Shown piece after piece: positions 43,661 to 52,034 of a stretch of DNA of 64,000 nt. Each line of letters opens with the position of its first letter. Position 1 is the stretch's first letter. The notes below the pieces were generated by a model. It was not told the DNA's origin. It saw only the letters and a program-made list of their open reading frames with translations, and made no database searches. Source of the stretch: Bin55 sp965205545 (GTDB lineage: Bacteria > Pseudomonadota > Gammaproteobacteria > Pseudomonadales > Azotimanducaceae); assembly GCA_965205545.1 (NCBI GenBank), contig OZ242170.1, positions 1,116,001 to 1,180,000 on the forward strand, written 5' to 3'. Both the position numbers and the translations under genes were made by a program.

Positions 43661-44039
43661 AGTCAAATCTGTTCCACGCCTAGCACCATTTCCTATCGAT
43701 AGGATGGACGCATCCCCGCCAGTCGCGTCAATGTGTTTTGTGTTCCTGCCCATACCAATTCGACATGTCGAGTGCATTGAACTAGAGAAATCGCCAGAGA
43801 TTTTCATCGTATGCGACACTCCATTGGCATGAAACCGTACGTATACTTCGCAGAGTCACCCGTGATGATTCGACAATTTCGTTGCTGGTCGGACTTCAAG
43901 ACCCGATGTGTCTTGATGATTGGTTGTTGGAGGGAGCCGTCCGCGCTCCCATCTGCCAGTGCCACCTCAACATTACTGTTAGACTTTGAAGCAAACCCAT
44001 ACTCGGGTTGCTAACGTTCATTTGCGAGAGTTGTTTCCC
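43661..44039. other. Intergenic stretch without a recognisable gene
   Basis: These 379 bases carry short open frames on the plus strand (up to 65 residues) that overlap each other and show no family resemblance or good ribosome binding sites. I see no RNA gene. It may contain the promoter for the cold-shock-domain gene and argS, or the remains of a decayed gene. Confidence 0.4.
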
Positions 44040-44684
44040 ATGTCTCGATCGCTTACATTTCTTGCCGCCCTCGTTGGCGCAAGTCTATTTTGGTGCGCGC
44101 TGATCACGGAGATCACACTGCGATTTCTGCCCGCAAACTTCATCGCCCTAGCGTTTCTGGTGTTTATTGCGTGCCTGTCCACGGGTTTGCTTGCCTATAC
44201 CTTCGCTCGTCGCGTCCCAAAGTCAGCCAACGCAGGTAGATCAGCAACAACCGATTCGCAATCGCCCAATCGTCGTTCCGCTAGAGAAAAACGTGGAAAG
44301 CCCGATGCAAACCAGCAGGGATCCGGTCGCGAAAGAAATACAAATCAACGGGCACAGCCCCGCGGTCAGTCAAGCGATCGCACAGCATCCCGTTCAAGCC
44401 AGCGACAATCTAAGCCAAACAAATCGGCCTCACGCAATTCGCAGCGGTCACAGTCCCGATCGGCAAACCGTACTAGTGGACGCATCAAATCGTATTCCAG
44501 TCGCCAATCGTATGGGTTCGTCGTGAGCGATAAAGGAGAACAGGCGTTTTTTCATAAGACCAATTTGGATCCTGGAGTAGACGACAAAGAGCTCGAAAAG
44601 GAACGACCGGTCAGTTTTGAGATTCAATCAGGGGATCGTGGACCGGTGGCTACGAAGATCCGACTAGTTTCACAGGAAGCTTAG
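44040..44684 (+). CDS. Membrane-anchored cold-shock-domain protein
   Basis: A 214-residue protein in three parts. Residues 5-27 and 34-56 are two membrane helices. Residues 58-146 form a low-complexity linker rich in Ser, Arg, Gln and Asn. Residues 147-211 are a cold-shock domain with an RNP1-like QSYGFVVS (156-163), an RNP2-like AFFHKTNL (169-176) and the ending VATKIRLV. Cold-shock domains bind single-stranded RNA or DNA, so this protein should hold nucleic acid at the inner-membrane surface (inference). I choose ATG 44040, since the open frame further up adds no domain. The stop codon TAG is followed at once by the argS start. Confidence 0.8.
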   Translation: MSRSLTFLAALVGASLFWCALITEITLRFLPANFIALAFLVFIACLSTGLLAYTFARRVPKSANAGRSATTDSQSPNRRSAREKRGKPDANQQGSGRERNTNQRAQPRGQSSDRTASRSSQRQSKPNKSASRNSQRSQSRSANRTSGRIKSYSSRQSYGFVVSDKGEQAFFHKTNLDPGVDDKELEKERPVSFEIQSGDRGPVATKIRLVSQEA

Positions 44685-44687
44685 ATT
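44674..44687 (+). promoter_or_regulatory. argS ribosome binding site and ATT start codon
   Basis: AGGAAG (44674-44679) lies five bases before ATT (44685-44687). Upstream the frame is closed by TAG at 44682-44684, and no ATG, GTG or TTG occurs in frame before 44814. Starting at 44814 would remove 43 conserved residues, so the ATT is the most likely start. Confidence 0.6.
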
Positions 44688-46400
44688 AATCTCCGAAACG
44701 AGATTTCGCGTAGGATCGAATCCGTTCTTGCCCAAGAAGGACTCGATGAACCTTCCGCGCTAATCGCGCAGGCAACTCGACCGGAGTTTGGTGACTACCA
44801 GTCAAATGCTGCTTTGCCCGCAGCGAAAGCTCTGAAGACCAACCCTCGTAGCCTTGCCAGCAAGGTAGTCGACTCAAATGTGCTCGGCGATGTTGCCCAG
44901 GATGTAGAGGTTGCAGGACCGGGATTCGTCAACATTACTCTCAGTGACGAGTTCCTCTCGCGGTGCATTGCAAGAGAACCGATCTCTACTCCCCATGCAG
45001 ACCCTCAACGGATAGTCGTGGACTATTCGTCTCCCAACGTTGCCAAGGAGCTACATGTTGGCCACCTGCGAAGCACGGTTATTGGCGATGCGATCACTCG
45101 AATGCTTGCACTGGCAGGGCATCAGGTCGTCCGCCAGAACCACATTGGAGATTGGGGCACGAATTTCGGAAAACTCATCGCATATCTAGACGAGCAGGAC
45201 TCAATCAAGCAACTTGACAAATCCCTCGCGGACATCGAACAGCTCTACATTTCCGCCAACCGGCGCTTTGACGAAGACTCACAATTCGCAGAGAAGGCGA
45301 GAGAGGCTGTGGTAAGACTGCAGAACAAGGACGAACAGGCGAATGCGACCTGGAGAAAATTCCTAGAAGTTTCGATTGCACACATGCAGGAGATTTACAG
45401 GAAGCTCGATGTCCGACTAACCGAACGCGACGTTCGAGGAGAAAGCTCATACAGCGATGATCTGCCGTTGATCATCGCGAAGCTCGAATCCGCAGGCATG
45501 CTGGTCGAGTCCGATGGCGCGAAGTGTGTGTTTGTAGAGGGATTTAAACGAAAGGACGGAAGTCCGCTGCCAATGCTCGTTCAAAAATCGGATGGAGGCT
45601 ATCTCTATCACACCACAGACTTGGCGACGCTGCTATATCGCGCCAAGGAATTACGAGCAGATCAAGTTCTCTACTTCACGGATTCGCGACAAATCCTGCA
45701 TTTTGACATGCTGTTTGCGGTTGCTCGCAAGGCTGGTTTTGTTAGTCCTGAAGTCGAATTGGAACACCACGTGTTTGGGTCCATTCTCAATTCAAAAGGA
45801 GAGCCCTTCAAGACCCGGTCCGGGGCAAACATTCTGCTTGCAGATCTGATTGACGAAGGGATCGCACGTGCAAAATCAGTCGTCCAAGAAAAGAGTGGTC
45901 ACTTGAGTGATGACTTGAAAGGTGAAATAGCTAGTCAAGTCGCAGTTGGTGCGATCAAGTACGCCGACCTGTCGAAGAATCGAACTCACGACTATAAGTT
46001 CGATTGGGACACGATGCTGGCACTGGATGGAAACACTGCACCATATCTGCAATATGCGTTTGCACGCGTTAATGCAATATTCAATAGAGGTGGCGTAAAG
46101 CCAGAGAATGTTGACCCAAACTCAGTATCGGTCTCACAACCTGCAGAACACGACCTAGCCGTTCGATTGTTGCGCTTTCAGGAAGCTCTTGAGCAATCAA
46201 TTGAAGAGCGAAAGGCGCATCACATGTGCAACTACTTGTACGACCTAACCGTCCACTTCACGAGGTTCTACGAAACCTGCAACGTACTGAATGCTGCTCC
46301 CGCTGTACGCGACAGTCGGCTTGCCTTGTGTGCCCGAATGGCAAACACTCTGCGGATTGGACTCGACTGTCTAGGTATATCGACCCCTTCTAGGATGTAG
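44685..46400 (+). CDS. argS: Arginyl-tRNA synthetase
   Basis: A 571-residue class I synthetase that charges tRNA-Arg; E. coli has 577. The N-terminal Add-1 domain, with the conserved EFGDYQSNAAL and VEVAGPGFVNI, begins at the ATT codon at 44685, which is the only start that keeps it. The HIGH motif is HVGH at about residue 124 in SSPNVAKELHVGHLRST. The region DLSKNRTHDYKFDWDTMLALDGNTAPYLQYA and the C-terminal anticodon-binding domain ending in LGISTPSRM are typical. As in many ArgRS, a canonical KMSK is not evident. It follows the cold-shock-domain gene with no spacer, so translation is probably coupled. Confidence 0.95.
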   Translation: MNLRNEISRRIESVLAQEGLDEPSALIAQATRPEFGDYQSNAALPAAKALKTNPRSLASKVVDSNVLGDVAQDVEVAGPGFVNITLSDEFLSRCIAREPISTPHADPQRIVVDYSSPNVAKELHVGHLRSTVIGDAITRMLALAGHQVVRQNHIGDWGTNFGKLIAYLDEQDSIKQLDKSLADIEQLYISANRRFDEDSQFAEKAREAVVRLQNKDEQANATWRKFLEVSIAHMQEIYRKLDVRLTERDVRGESSYSDDLPLIIAKLESAGMLVESDGAKCVFVEGFKRKDGSPLPMLVQKSDGGYLYHTTDLATLLYRAKELRADQVLYFTDSRQILHFDMLFAVARKAGFVSPEVELEHHVFGSILNSKGEPFKTRSGANILLADLIDEGIARAKSVVQEKSGHLSDDLKGEIASQVAVGAIKYADLSKNRTHDYKFDWDTMLALDGNTAPYLQYAFARVNAIFNRGGVKPENVDPNSVSVSQPAEHDLAVRLLRFQEALEQSIEERKAHHMCNYLYDLTVHFTRFYETCNVLNAAPAVRDSRLALCARMANTLRIGLDCLGISTPSRM

Positions 46401-47601
46401 TCGACGTCGATTGAGCAATTCGTGGGACCGTATAGGTCTTGAGCTCCGCGACAAAGTTTCGTAAGACATCGACCCCTGTCGCCTCCGCCCTTGAGCACCA
46501 CTTTTTGAAGGCACTCAACAATTCTTCGCCACTTGCAGTGCGCTTCGACCAAATCGAATTCAGTTCAAGGCGCAAGTCGTAGATGATCTTTAGACGGGGG
46601 CTTTGCGTAGTGATCTTGTCGATCTGGTCTATTTCTTTGTCTCGAAGAACCAGCTGATGAGAGCAGAGCACTTTGCGCGCTCCTCGCAAGAGTCGACGCA
46701 ACGGACCTTGTGCCGCAAGCTGCTCGCGTTTTACAACCGGCTTGACGACATGGTCAGCATATTTGGCCATAACTCTGAAACGATCGTTCACCACGGCCCA
46801 AATGGTGTCCATGTCGATGTGCGACTTGTCACGAACGCGCTCGACAACCGGACCCGTATGCAACGGTTTGGCTAGTTTCAGAAAGCTCAAGAAACGGATG
46901 TATTGCCAGCCTAGGTCAAATTCCCATGGTTTGAACGAAAATCGAGCTGAATTGGGATAGGTGTGGTGATTGTTGTGTAGCTCCTCACCGCACACCATTA
47001 TTCCGATCGGAACGATGTTCTTCGATGCATCCTGAGTCTCGAAGTTGCGATAGCCGAAAGCGTGGCCAACTCCATTGACAATTCCGGCAGCCCAAAGAGG
47101 TGTCCAAATCATTTGAAGTGACCACACAACAATTCCAATGACGCCAAATAGAAGCAAATCGATCACTGCGAGAGTTGCAAGACCTGCCCATGGAAACCGA
47201 GAGTACAGATTTCTCTCTATCCAATCGTCGGGAGTTCCCTTTCCGTACCTTTTAAGAGTCTCCTCGGTGATGCCGTCGCGGTAATACTCCGACCCTCCCC
47301 AGATGATGTTCGCTAAGCCGTGAACAACTGGACTATGAGGATCTTCCTCCGTCTCTGTAGCAGCATGATGCTTGCGATGCACCGCGGTCCATTCCCTTGT
47401 TACCATTCCTGTGGTAAACCAAACAACAAACCTGAAGAAGTGGCAGAGCGCGGGGTGCAACTCAAGCGAGCGATGCGCCGAGTGCCGATGAAGATAAAGT
47501 GTGATGGCAATGAATGTGATGTGCGTCGTCGTTAGGACATATAGAACCGCCAAAGGTATGGACAGACCTACGACGCCGTACCACCAGTCAAAGAAACTCA
47601 C
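46390..47601 (-). CDS. Acyl-CoA/acyl-lipid delta-9 fatty acid desaturase
   Basis: A 403-residue membrane di-iron desaturase. The three His boxes are HRHSAH (38-43), HRKHH (75-79) and HNNHH (209-213). Hydrophobic helices lie at about 8-35, 52-68, 142-165 and 168-182. It should introduce a double bond near delta-9 in acyl-CoA or membrane acyl chains using oxygen. The C-terminal about 100 residues form an extra helical, charged region also seen in several marine and Pseudomonas homologues. The start is GTG (47599-47601). Its 3' end overlaps the convergent argS by 11 bases. Confidence 0.92.
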   Translation of the reverse strand: MSFFDWWYGVVGLSIPLAVLYVLTTTHITFIAITLYLHRHSAHRSLELHPALCHFFRFVVWFTTGMVTREWTAVHRKHHAATETEEDPHSPVVHGLANIIWGGSEYYRDGITEETLKRYGKGTPDDWIERNLYSRFPWAGLATLAVIDLLLFGVIGIVVWSLQMIWTPLWAAGIVNGVGHAFGYRNFETQDASKNIVPIGIMVCGEELHNNHHTYPNSARFSFKPWEFDLGWQYIRFLSFLKLAKPLHTGPVVERVRDKSHIDMDTIWAVVNDRFRVMAKYADHVVKPVVKREQLAAQGPLRRLLRGARKVLCSHQLVLRDKEIDQIDKITTQSPRLKIIYDLRLELNSIWSKRTASGEELLSAFKKWCSRAEATGVDVLRNFVAELKTYTVPRIAQSTSTTS

Positions 47602-47846
47602 GAAATGTTGACCCCTTCAATAGTTAATTGTTCGGATTGAAACGTGACTGCAGAACTAGAGCAACCACATGCATGAAGTTTGTCTCCTATTGTAATAGTC
47701 GTACGCGAGTTCTAGCTGCACTTTGTCCCAAGGCTGTCAAAGGCTCGAATCCTTGGGGGATCGAATTGTCGGTTTGTCCACCCGCTTATGATTGAATCAA
47801 GCACCGCTAATTCGTTACGAGATTCGACCGCTGGAGCGCGGATGTC

Positions 47847-48683
47847 ATGAAGGGTCCTACCGAACTAGAGTCTTACTTGTACGACCTCAAAGGGTACTTG
47901 GTGGTCGACGGTGTATTAACACCGTATCAAGTCAAGACGTTGAACACAATTCTTGATGAACGTCTCGATGATCTCCCGGACGATGTACAGCTACGTAGAG
48001 AGCAGCAGCCGCGGGCCCTATACGACAACTACCGATTTGGAATGGCAGGAGGCTCCTACTCTTCCGGACCCGGTTTTCTTGCGTTTGGCAAAGAATTCTG
48101 CGACTTGATTGACCATTCCAAGACTCTGCAAATCATGCGAATGCAATTGGGTGACTGTTTTCGACTAGACCGAATATTTGGAATGCGAATGAAGAAAGGA
48201 ATGCCAAGCGGAGTATTGCATTCCGACTACGGCGCTTCTGAACCCTTTACTCGCGCCGTACCAGGCAAACCCTTCGTGCAACCGGGTTTTCAGGCGCTAC
48301 ACGGATTCGGGGTAGCCGTATTCAACCTGACCGACTGTGGACCGGAAACAGGCGGGCTTTGCTGCATTCCAGGAAGTCACAACAGCCATATCAAACTTCC
48401 CGCAAGCATTCGCGATGGAACCTACAAGGACGTTGTTGAGGTGCCACAAGCTCCAGCCGGAAGTGTGACATTCTTCTCCGAAGCGACGACCCACGGAACG
48501 ATGGAATGGAAAGCCGATCACGAACGACGATCATTGCTCTATAAGTACTGTGCCTCACAACTCACATGGTCTAGATCACGAGTTACGGCTCCAGAAGGAG
48601 TAGAACTTACCGAACGGCAACAGCGACTGCTTGAGGAGCCCGCAGGAGCACACTGGTTCTTTGATTCGCTCTTTAAGGACTAG
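47847..48683 (+). CDS. Phytanoyl-CoA dioxygenase (PhyH) family protein
   Basis: A 278-residue Fe(II)/2-oxoglutarate dioxygenase. The iron triad is His125, Asp127 (LHSDYGA) and His216 (ATTHGTMEW). An Arg at about 227-228 follows and should bind 2-oxoglutarate. The substrate strand segment ETGGLCCIPGSHNS (about 167-180) is typical of PhyH. Members hydroxylate phytanoyl-CoA, ectoine or many small molecules, so the substrate is open. ATG at 47847 is the start. It stands alone between the divergent desaturase and the small membrane protein gene. Confidence 0.87.
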   Translation: MKGPTELESYLYDLKGYLVVDGVLTPYQVKTLNTILDERLDDLPDDVQLRREQQPRALYDNYRFGMAGGSYSSGPGFLAFGKEFCDLIDHSKTLQIMRMQLGDCFRLDRIFGMRMKKGMPSGVLHSDYGASEPFTRAVPGKPFVQPGFQALHGFGVAVFNLTDCGPETGGLCCIPGSHNSHIKLPASIRDGTYKDVVEVPQAPAGSVTFFSEATTHGTMEWKADHERRSLLYKYCASQLTWSRSRVTAPEGVELTERQQRLLEEPAGAHWFFDSLFKD

Positions 48684-48877
48684 AAACGGGAAATGGTCCC
48701 TCAATAGGCAATTTGCTGACGCACTATTGAAAGTCCGAAAGTCGCTCATCGCCCTAGGTTGGTCAGACGAGATCTAGCTAACCAGCATCACCAAGGTCCT
48801 AATTCTCTTCACACATCGGCGTAAAGAGCGTTAGCGTGCAGTTTTTCGATCCTCAATTGCTCAGTGCCGTACCTGGG

Positions 48878-49429
48878 TTACGTCTCCTCGTTGAGTTGCA
48901 TTTGAGATGAATAGTGCTGGTAGACGCGTCGACCCCCTAGCCACCAAGCGCCAACGAGTGATAAAGCTAGGCTAACCGCCACTATGGGCAAGCCAAGGAG
49001 TGGATTAACCCCAAAAACCATTACCAATGGAATTCCAATGAGCTCACACACTACGAGACACAAGAGCGCAAGTGTTACCCACCCAGCAAGACCTCCAATA
49101 AAGACCGACAGTGATGTAAACAAGGCTTGTTTGAGGACCGCTTTAGCAATCTCTGACGCGACGCCGTTTCGAAGTGCAACAAAGTGATGCCGTCTCAACT
49201 GAAGAAGGCCAAAGACCAGTAGTGCAGCTCCCGCGATAGCGTTAATGTACTTCAATGCACTTAAGAGCAAGCTTCCATCGCCCGGAGCGAGCATCGAAGC
49301 AATTGCGGCAACCAAAATCATCGTGGCTGCGATCATTGTGATTGAGCAAGTCCACGAAATCCGTCGCCACTTCCCAAGGTCAGACGTGGAACTCATGAAC
49401 TCTCTAAGGTTTGCGAAACTGCTGGTCAT
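48878..49429 (-). CDS. Four-helix membrane protein, function unknown
   Basis: A 183-residue integral membrane protein with hydrophobic segments at about 25-47, 57-77, 103-135 and 140-165 and a short polar C-terminus. I do not recognise the family. I place the start at ATG 49429, which has AAGGA about ten bases upstream; a second ATG at 49396 is possible. The frame remains open much further up, but that part runs under the divergent tauD-like gene. Between the helices is the basic loop RRHHFVALRNG. It is convergent with the PhyH gene, and nothing nearby suggests its role. Confidence 0.65.
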   Translation of the reverse strand: MTSSFANLREFMSSTSDLGKWRRISWTCSITMIAATMILVAAIASMLAPGDGSLLLSALKYINAIAGAALLVFGLLQLRRHHFVALRNGVASEIAKAVLKQALFTSLSVFIGGLAGWVTLALLCLVVCELIGIPLVMVFGVNPLLGLPIVAVSLALSLVGAWWLGGRRVYQHYSSQMQLNEET

Positions 49430-49763
49430 CCGATTGTTCCTTTGATCTATGAAAATCGGCTCTGGCAGTCTAGCAAAGTCGGAACAAATAGTGCCGTTGG
49501 ACGGGAGATACAGTCTGTGGAAAGAAAACACTAAGCACTGCGAGTGTCGCAGGACCAATCGAAGAGTGTTGGCCGACAGCGGGCGTAGTGGTGTGCTCCA
49601 ATTCAATACCCAACTGAGACTCACGATGAAGTCGTTTGTCGCCGGAACAACGGATTGGGTGGCAAATTCCAGTCTCTTTGCACTCAGCGTGAGCCATGTT
49701 GTTGCCACCGGTAACCGAATTCCTGTATATTGGCGACTTACCTCTAGAACGATATTCACGTGC
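49430..49763. other. Divergent intergenic region upstream of the tauD-like gene
   Basis: These 334 bases separate the small membrane protein start from the tauD-like start. Frames are open on both strands, but none has family resemblance. The only feature I can support is a promoter-like site at 49702-49731. Confidence 0.4.
49702..49731 (+). promoter_or_regulatory. Candidate promoter of the tauD-PPOX-sseA trio
   Basis: TTGCCA (49702-49707), 18 bases, then TATATT (49726-49731), ending 32 bases before the ATG at 49764. Both hexamers match the sigma-70 consensus at four or more positions. Confidence 0.4.
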
Positions 49764-50639
49764 ATGAGTTTTGCCACGCGAGATTCACAAGGGCAGACGA
49801 CAGCGCTGAGGAGGAACTTCGAAACATTCGAGCTCACTCCTCTGACTCCACATATTGGTGCGGAAGTCTGCGGTGTAGACCTATCCGCGCCACTTTCCAA
49901 CGAGCAGGCACATGATGTTTTCGATGCCTGGCTGAATTGGAAGGTTTTGGTATTTCGGGACCAATTGCTCTCCCGAGAGGAACACAAGGCGTTTGCACGT
50001 AGATTTGGCAAATTGCATGTCCATCCCATGCAGCACCTCTACGATGGAGATCCCGAAATCCTGATTGTGAAGACAACCAAGGATTCTGCCTACACATCAG
50101 GAGACGGATGGCATACGGATGTAACTTGCGAGGAAATTCCACCGTTGGGTTCGATGCTATACGTCACTGAGACCCCGTCCACGGGGGGCGATACTCTATT
50201 CGCGAATATGTACCTGGCATACGAGTTGCTATCCGATCCAGTCAAGAAATTCATTGGAGAATTGAATGCCGTCCACGATGGCAAGATTCCGTACGTTGGC
50301 AGCTACAAGACTAGGGAGCCGGAAGGCGGCTACCCAAGAAACGTCCACCCTGTTGTCGTCACGCATCCTGAGACGAGACAGAAGCTGCTTTACGTAAACC
50401 AGGGATTCACATCACACTTAGCCGGTTTGCGGCGCAACGAGAGCAAAGCTATCCTGTCGATGCTCTACAACCACATCAACTCCACTCCTCGACTTTGGTG
50501 TCGGGTGGAATGGGAACCTAACACATTGACCTTTTGGGACAACCGCTGTACTCAACACCACGCGGTTTGGGACTACCACCCTGAATCGAGATATGGTGAG
50601 CGAGTATCAATAGTGGGGGAGGAACGACCACACACATGA
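49764..50639 (+). CDS. TauD/TfdA family Fe(II)/2-oxoglutarate dioxygenase
   Basis: A 291-residue dioxygenase of the taurine/2,4-D dioxygenase family. It starts LTPLTPHIGAEVCGVDLSAPL. The iron ligands are His117 and Asp119 in DGWHTDVT and His265 in CTQHHAVWDY, with 2-oxoglutarate-binding Arg at about 276-280 (SRYGER). I choose ATG 49764, since the longer frame adds no homologous sequence. The family oxidises sulfonates, phenoxyacetates, alkyl sulfates and others. The stop overlaps the next ATG (ATGA), and a rhodanese gene follows that one, so a sulfur-containing substrate is possible. Confidence 0.9.
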   Translation: MSFATRDSQGQTTALRRNFETFELTPLTPHIGAEVCGVDLSAPLSNEQAHDVFDAWLNWKVLVFRDQLLSREEHKAFARRFGKLHVHPMQHLYDGDPEILIVKTTKDSAYTSGDGWHTDVTCEEIPPLGSMLYVTETPSTGGDTLFANMYLAYELLSDPVKKFIGELNAVHDGKIPYVGSYKTREPEGGYPRNVHPVVVTHPETRQKLLYVNQGFTSHLAGLRRNESKAILSMLYNHINSTPRLWCRVEWEPNTLTFWDNRCTQHHAVWDYHPESRYGERVSIVGEERPHT

Positions 50640-51178
50640 TTACACGAAGAGAATTGACATTGGGAGTGCTGCTTACACCTGCTGCACTAGCTTTTGCCAG
50701 AGCGGCAATTGGCGAAGAAGTAGAAGCAGAAGTAGAAGAAGCATCGGGATTGCCTGAAGAACTGAAAACTTCGCCGCTTGTCTACCTGACGCCGATCAAA
50801 TCGGACGGCGAAGAGAGCAAATGCAAAGCCGAGATATGGTTTGGTTTTCATAACGACGAAATTTACGTCGTCACACCCACTACGGCTTGGCGATCCGAGG
50901 CAATTCGGAAAAAGTTGACGAGCACCCGCATTTGGGTTGGCGACTTCGGCAATTGGCAACGGGCAAATGAAAAGTATCGTGAGGCCCCGGAGCTAATGGC
51001 GACGGGCAGCATAGTCGAGGATGAGGAGGTACATGCCGAAGTGCTTGAAGTCATGGGCAAGAAGTACACCCGCGAGTGGGGTCGGTGGGGCCCGCAATTC
51101 AAGAGCGCACTAGAAGACGGAACCAGAGTAATGATCAAGTACACGCCTAAGCAGTCCGAAAAAAATGTGGAAGCCTGA
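50636..51178 (+). CDS. Tat-exported protein with a PPOX-like split-barrel fold
   Basis: A 180-residue protein that starts MITRRELTLGVLLTPAALAFA, a twin-arginine-type signal with the two Arg at 4-5 and a hydrophobic core at about 8-24. A short acidic stretch follows (EEVEAEVEEA). The rest (about 45-172) resembles pyridoxamine-5'-phosphate-oxidase-like split barrels: KAEIWFGFHNDEIYVVTPTTAWRSEAI matches their strand-turn-strand pattern. Tat export would fit a protein that folds with flavin, F420 or heme before export. It overlaps tauD by four bases and sseA by 14. The function is not known, and the family call is by pattern only. Confidence 0.6.
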   Translation: MITRRELTLGVLLTPAALAFARAAIGEEVEAEVEEASGLPEELKTSPLVYLTPIKSDGEESKCKAEIWFGFHNDEIYVVTPTTAWRSEAIRKKLTSTRIWVGDFGNWQRANEKYREAPELMATGSIVEDEEVHAEVLEVMGKKYTREWGRWGPQFKSALEDGTRVMIKYTPKQSEKNVEA

Positions 51179-51980
51179 AGACAACTTAATTTCCGCAGAC
51201 GCTCTTCACGCGCGATTGGGCGACACGAACCTAAGGATTGCTGACAGCCGATCCGATTTGATGGATCCTGAATTGGGATTTCGTCAATACCTGGACTCGC
51301 ATATAGCTGGGGCGTTGTTCGTATCTCTTGAAAAGGATCTGTCCGATCCTCCGGGCGCACGAGGGCGACATCCCCTCCCAACCAGAGAACGGTTCGCCGA
51401 GTCGTTGGGTCGGTGGGGAATCTCGAACGATTCACATGTAGTGGTCTATGACGCAGGAAACGCAATGTTCTCCTGTCGCATGTGGTGGATGATGCGCTGG
51501 CTGGGACACGAAAAAGTGTCGGTACTGGATGGCGGGTTTGCCGCTTGGACCGATGCGGGCTATCCGATTTCCTCCGACATTCCGGCTCCTGTTCAAACTG
51601 AGTTTTCGATCAGGCAACCACTGACTCGAACCGCAACGGCCGACGAAGTGGCAAACCACTCGGGAGTGCTGCTGGACGCGCGGACGGAGGATCGTTTCCA
51701 CGGCATGAACGAAATGATCGACCATACCGCGGGACACATACCAGGAGCGATCTGCAGCCCATTCCCCGAGAATTTGGGACCCGATGGAAAATTCACTCGC
51801 GATCCAGGCAAATTCGCGAGCGTTTCCAAGGACGCAGACGTCATTTGCTACTGCGGGTCTGGCGTAACTGCTACAAACAACATTCTCGCCCTAGTGGTGG
51901 CCGGTTACGACGAACCGACTTTGTACCCCGGATCGTGGAGCGAGTGGATTGAGGACGATTCACGGCCTGTAGCCACGTAG
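51165..51980 (+). CDS. 3-mercaptopyruvate/thiosulfate sulfurtransferase (SseA type)
   Basis: A 271-residue protein with two rhodanese domains (about 5-135 and 150-268). The catalytic Cys230 is in YCGSGVTA, the CG(S/T)GV(T/A) loop that marks 3-mercaptopyruvate sulfurtransferases rather than thiosulfate rhodaneses. The linker-side motifs DAGNAMFSCRMWWMMRWLGH and LDGGFAAWTDAGYP fit SseA. There is no signal peptide, so it is cytoplasmic. It overlaps the Tat-exported protein gene by 14 bases. Together with the TauD-like enzyme it suggests sulfur handling. Confidence 0.9.
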   Translation: MWKPEDNLISADALHARLGDTNLRIADSRSDLMDPELGFRQYLDSHIAGALFVSLEKDLSDPPGARGRHPLPTRERFAESLGRWGISNDSHVVVYDAGNAMFSCRMWWMMRWLGHEKVSVLDGGFAAWTDAGYPISSDIPAPVQTEFSIRQPLTRTATADEVANHSGVLLDARTEDRFHGMNEMIDHTAGHIPGAICSPFPENLGPDGKFTRDPGKFASVSKDADVICYCGSGVTATNNILALVVAGYDEPTLYPGSWSEWIEDDSRPVAT

Positions 51981-52034
51981 CAAAGTTAGCCGCTGTGCAA
52001 GAACCAATACGCACGGCTAGACTAGAAACTCAGT

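Noticed and set aside
43635..44014. Two overlapping small frames after the cyclophilin gene
   Set aside because: No good ribosome binding sites and no family resemblance; the first overlaps the hairpin. I also looked for lpxH, often near ppiB, and did not find it.
49449..49763. Long N-terminal extension of the tauD-like gene (frame open from 49449)
   Set aside because: The first 105 residues have no family resemblance, and a promoter-like site at 49702-49731 lies inside; ATG 49764 matches the family start.
49430..50029. Long N-terminal extension of the small membrane protein frame
   Set aside because: It runs antisense under the well-supported dioxygenase gene; ATG 49429 has a good ribosome binding site.
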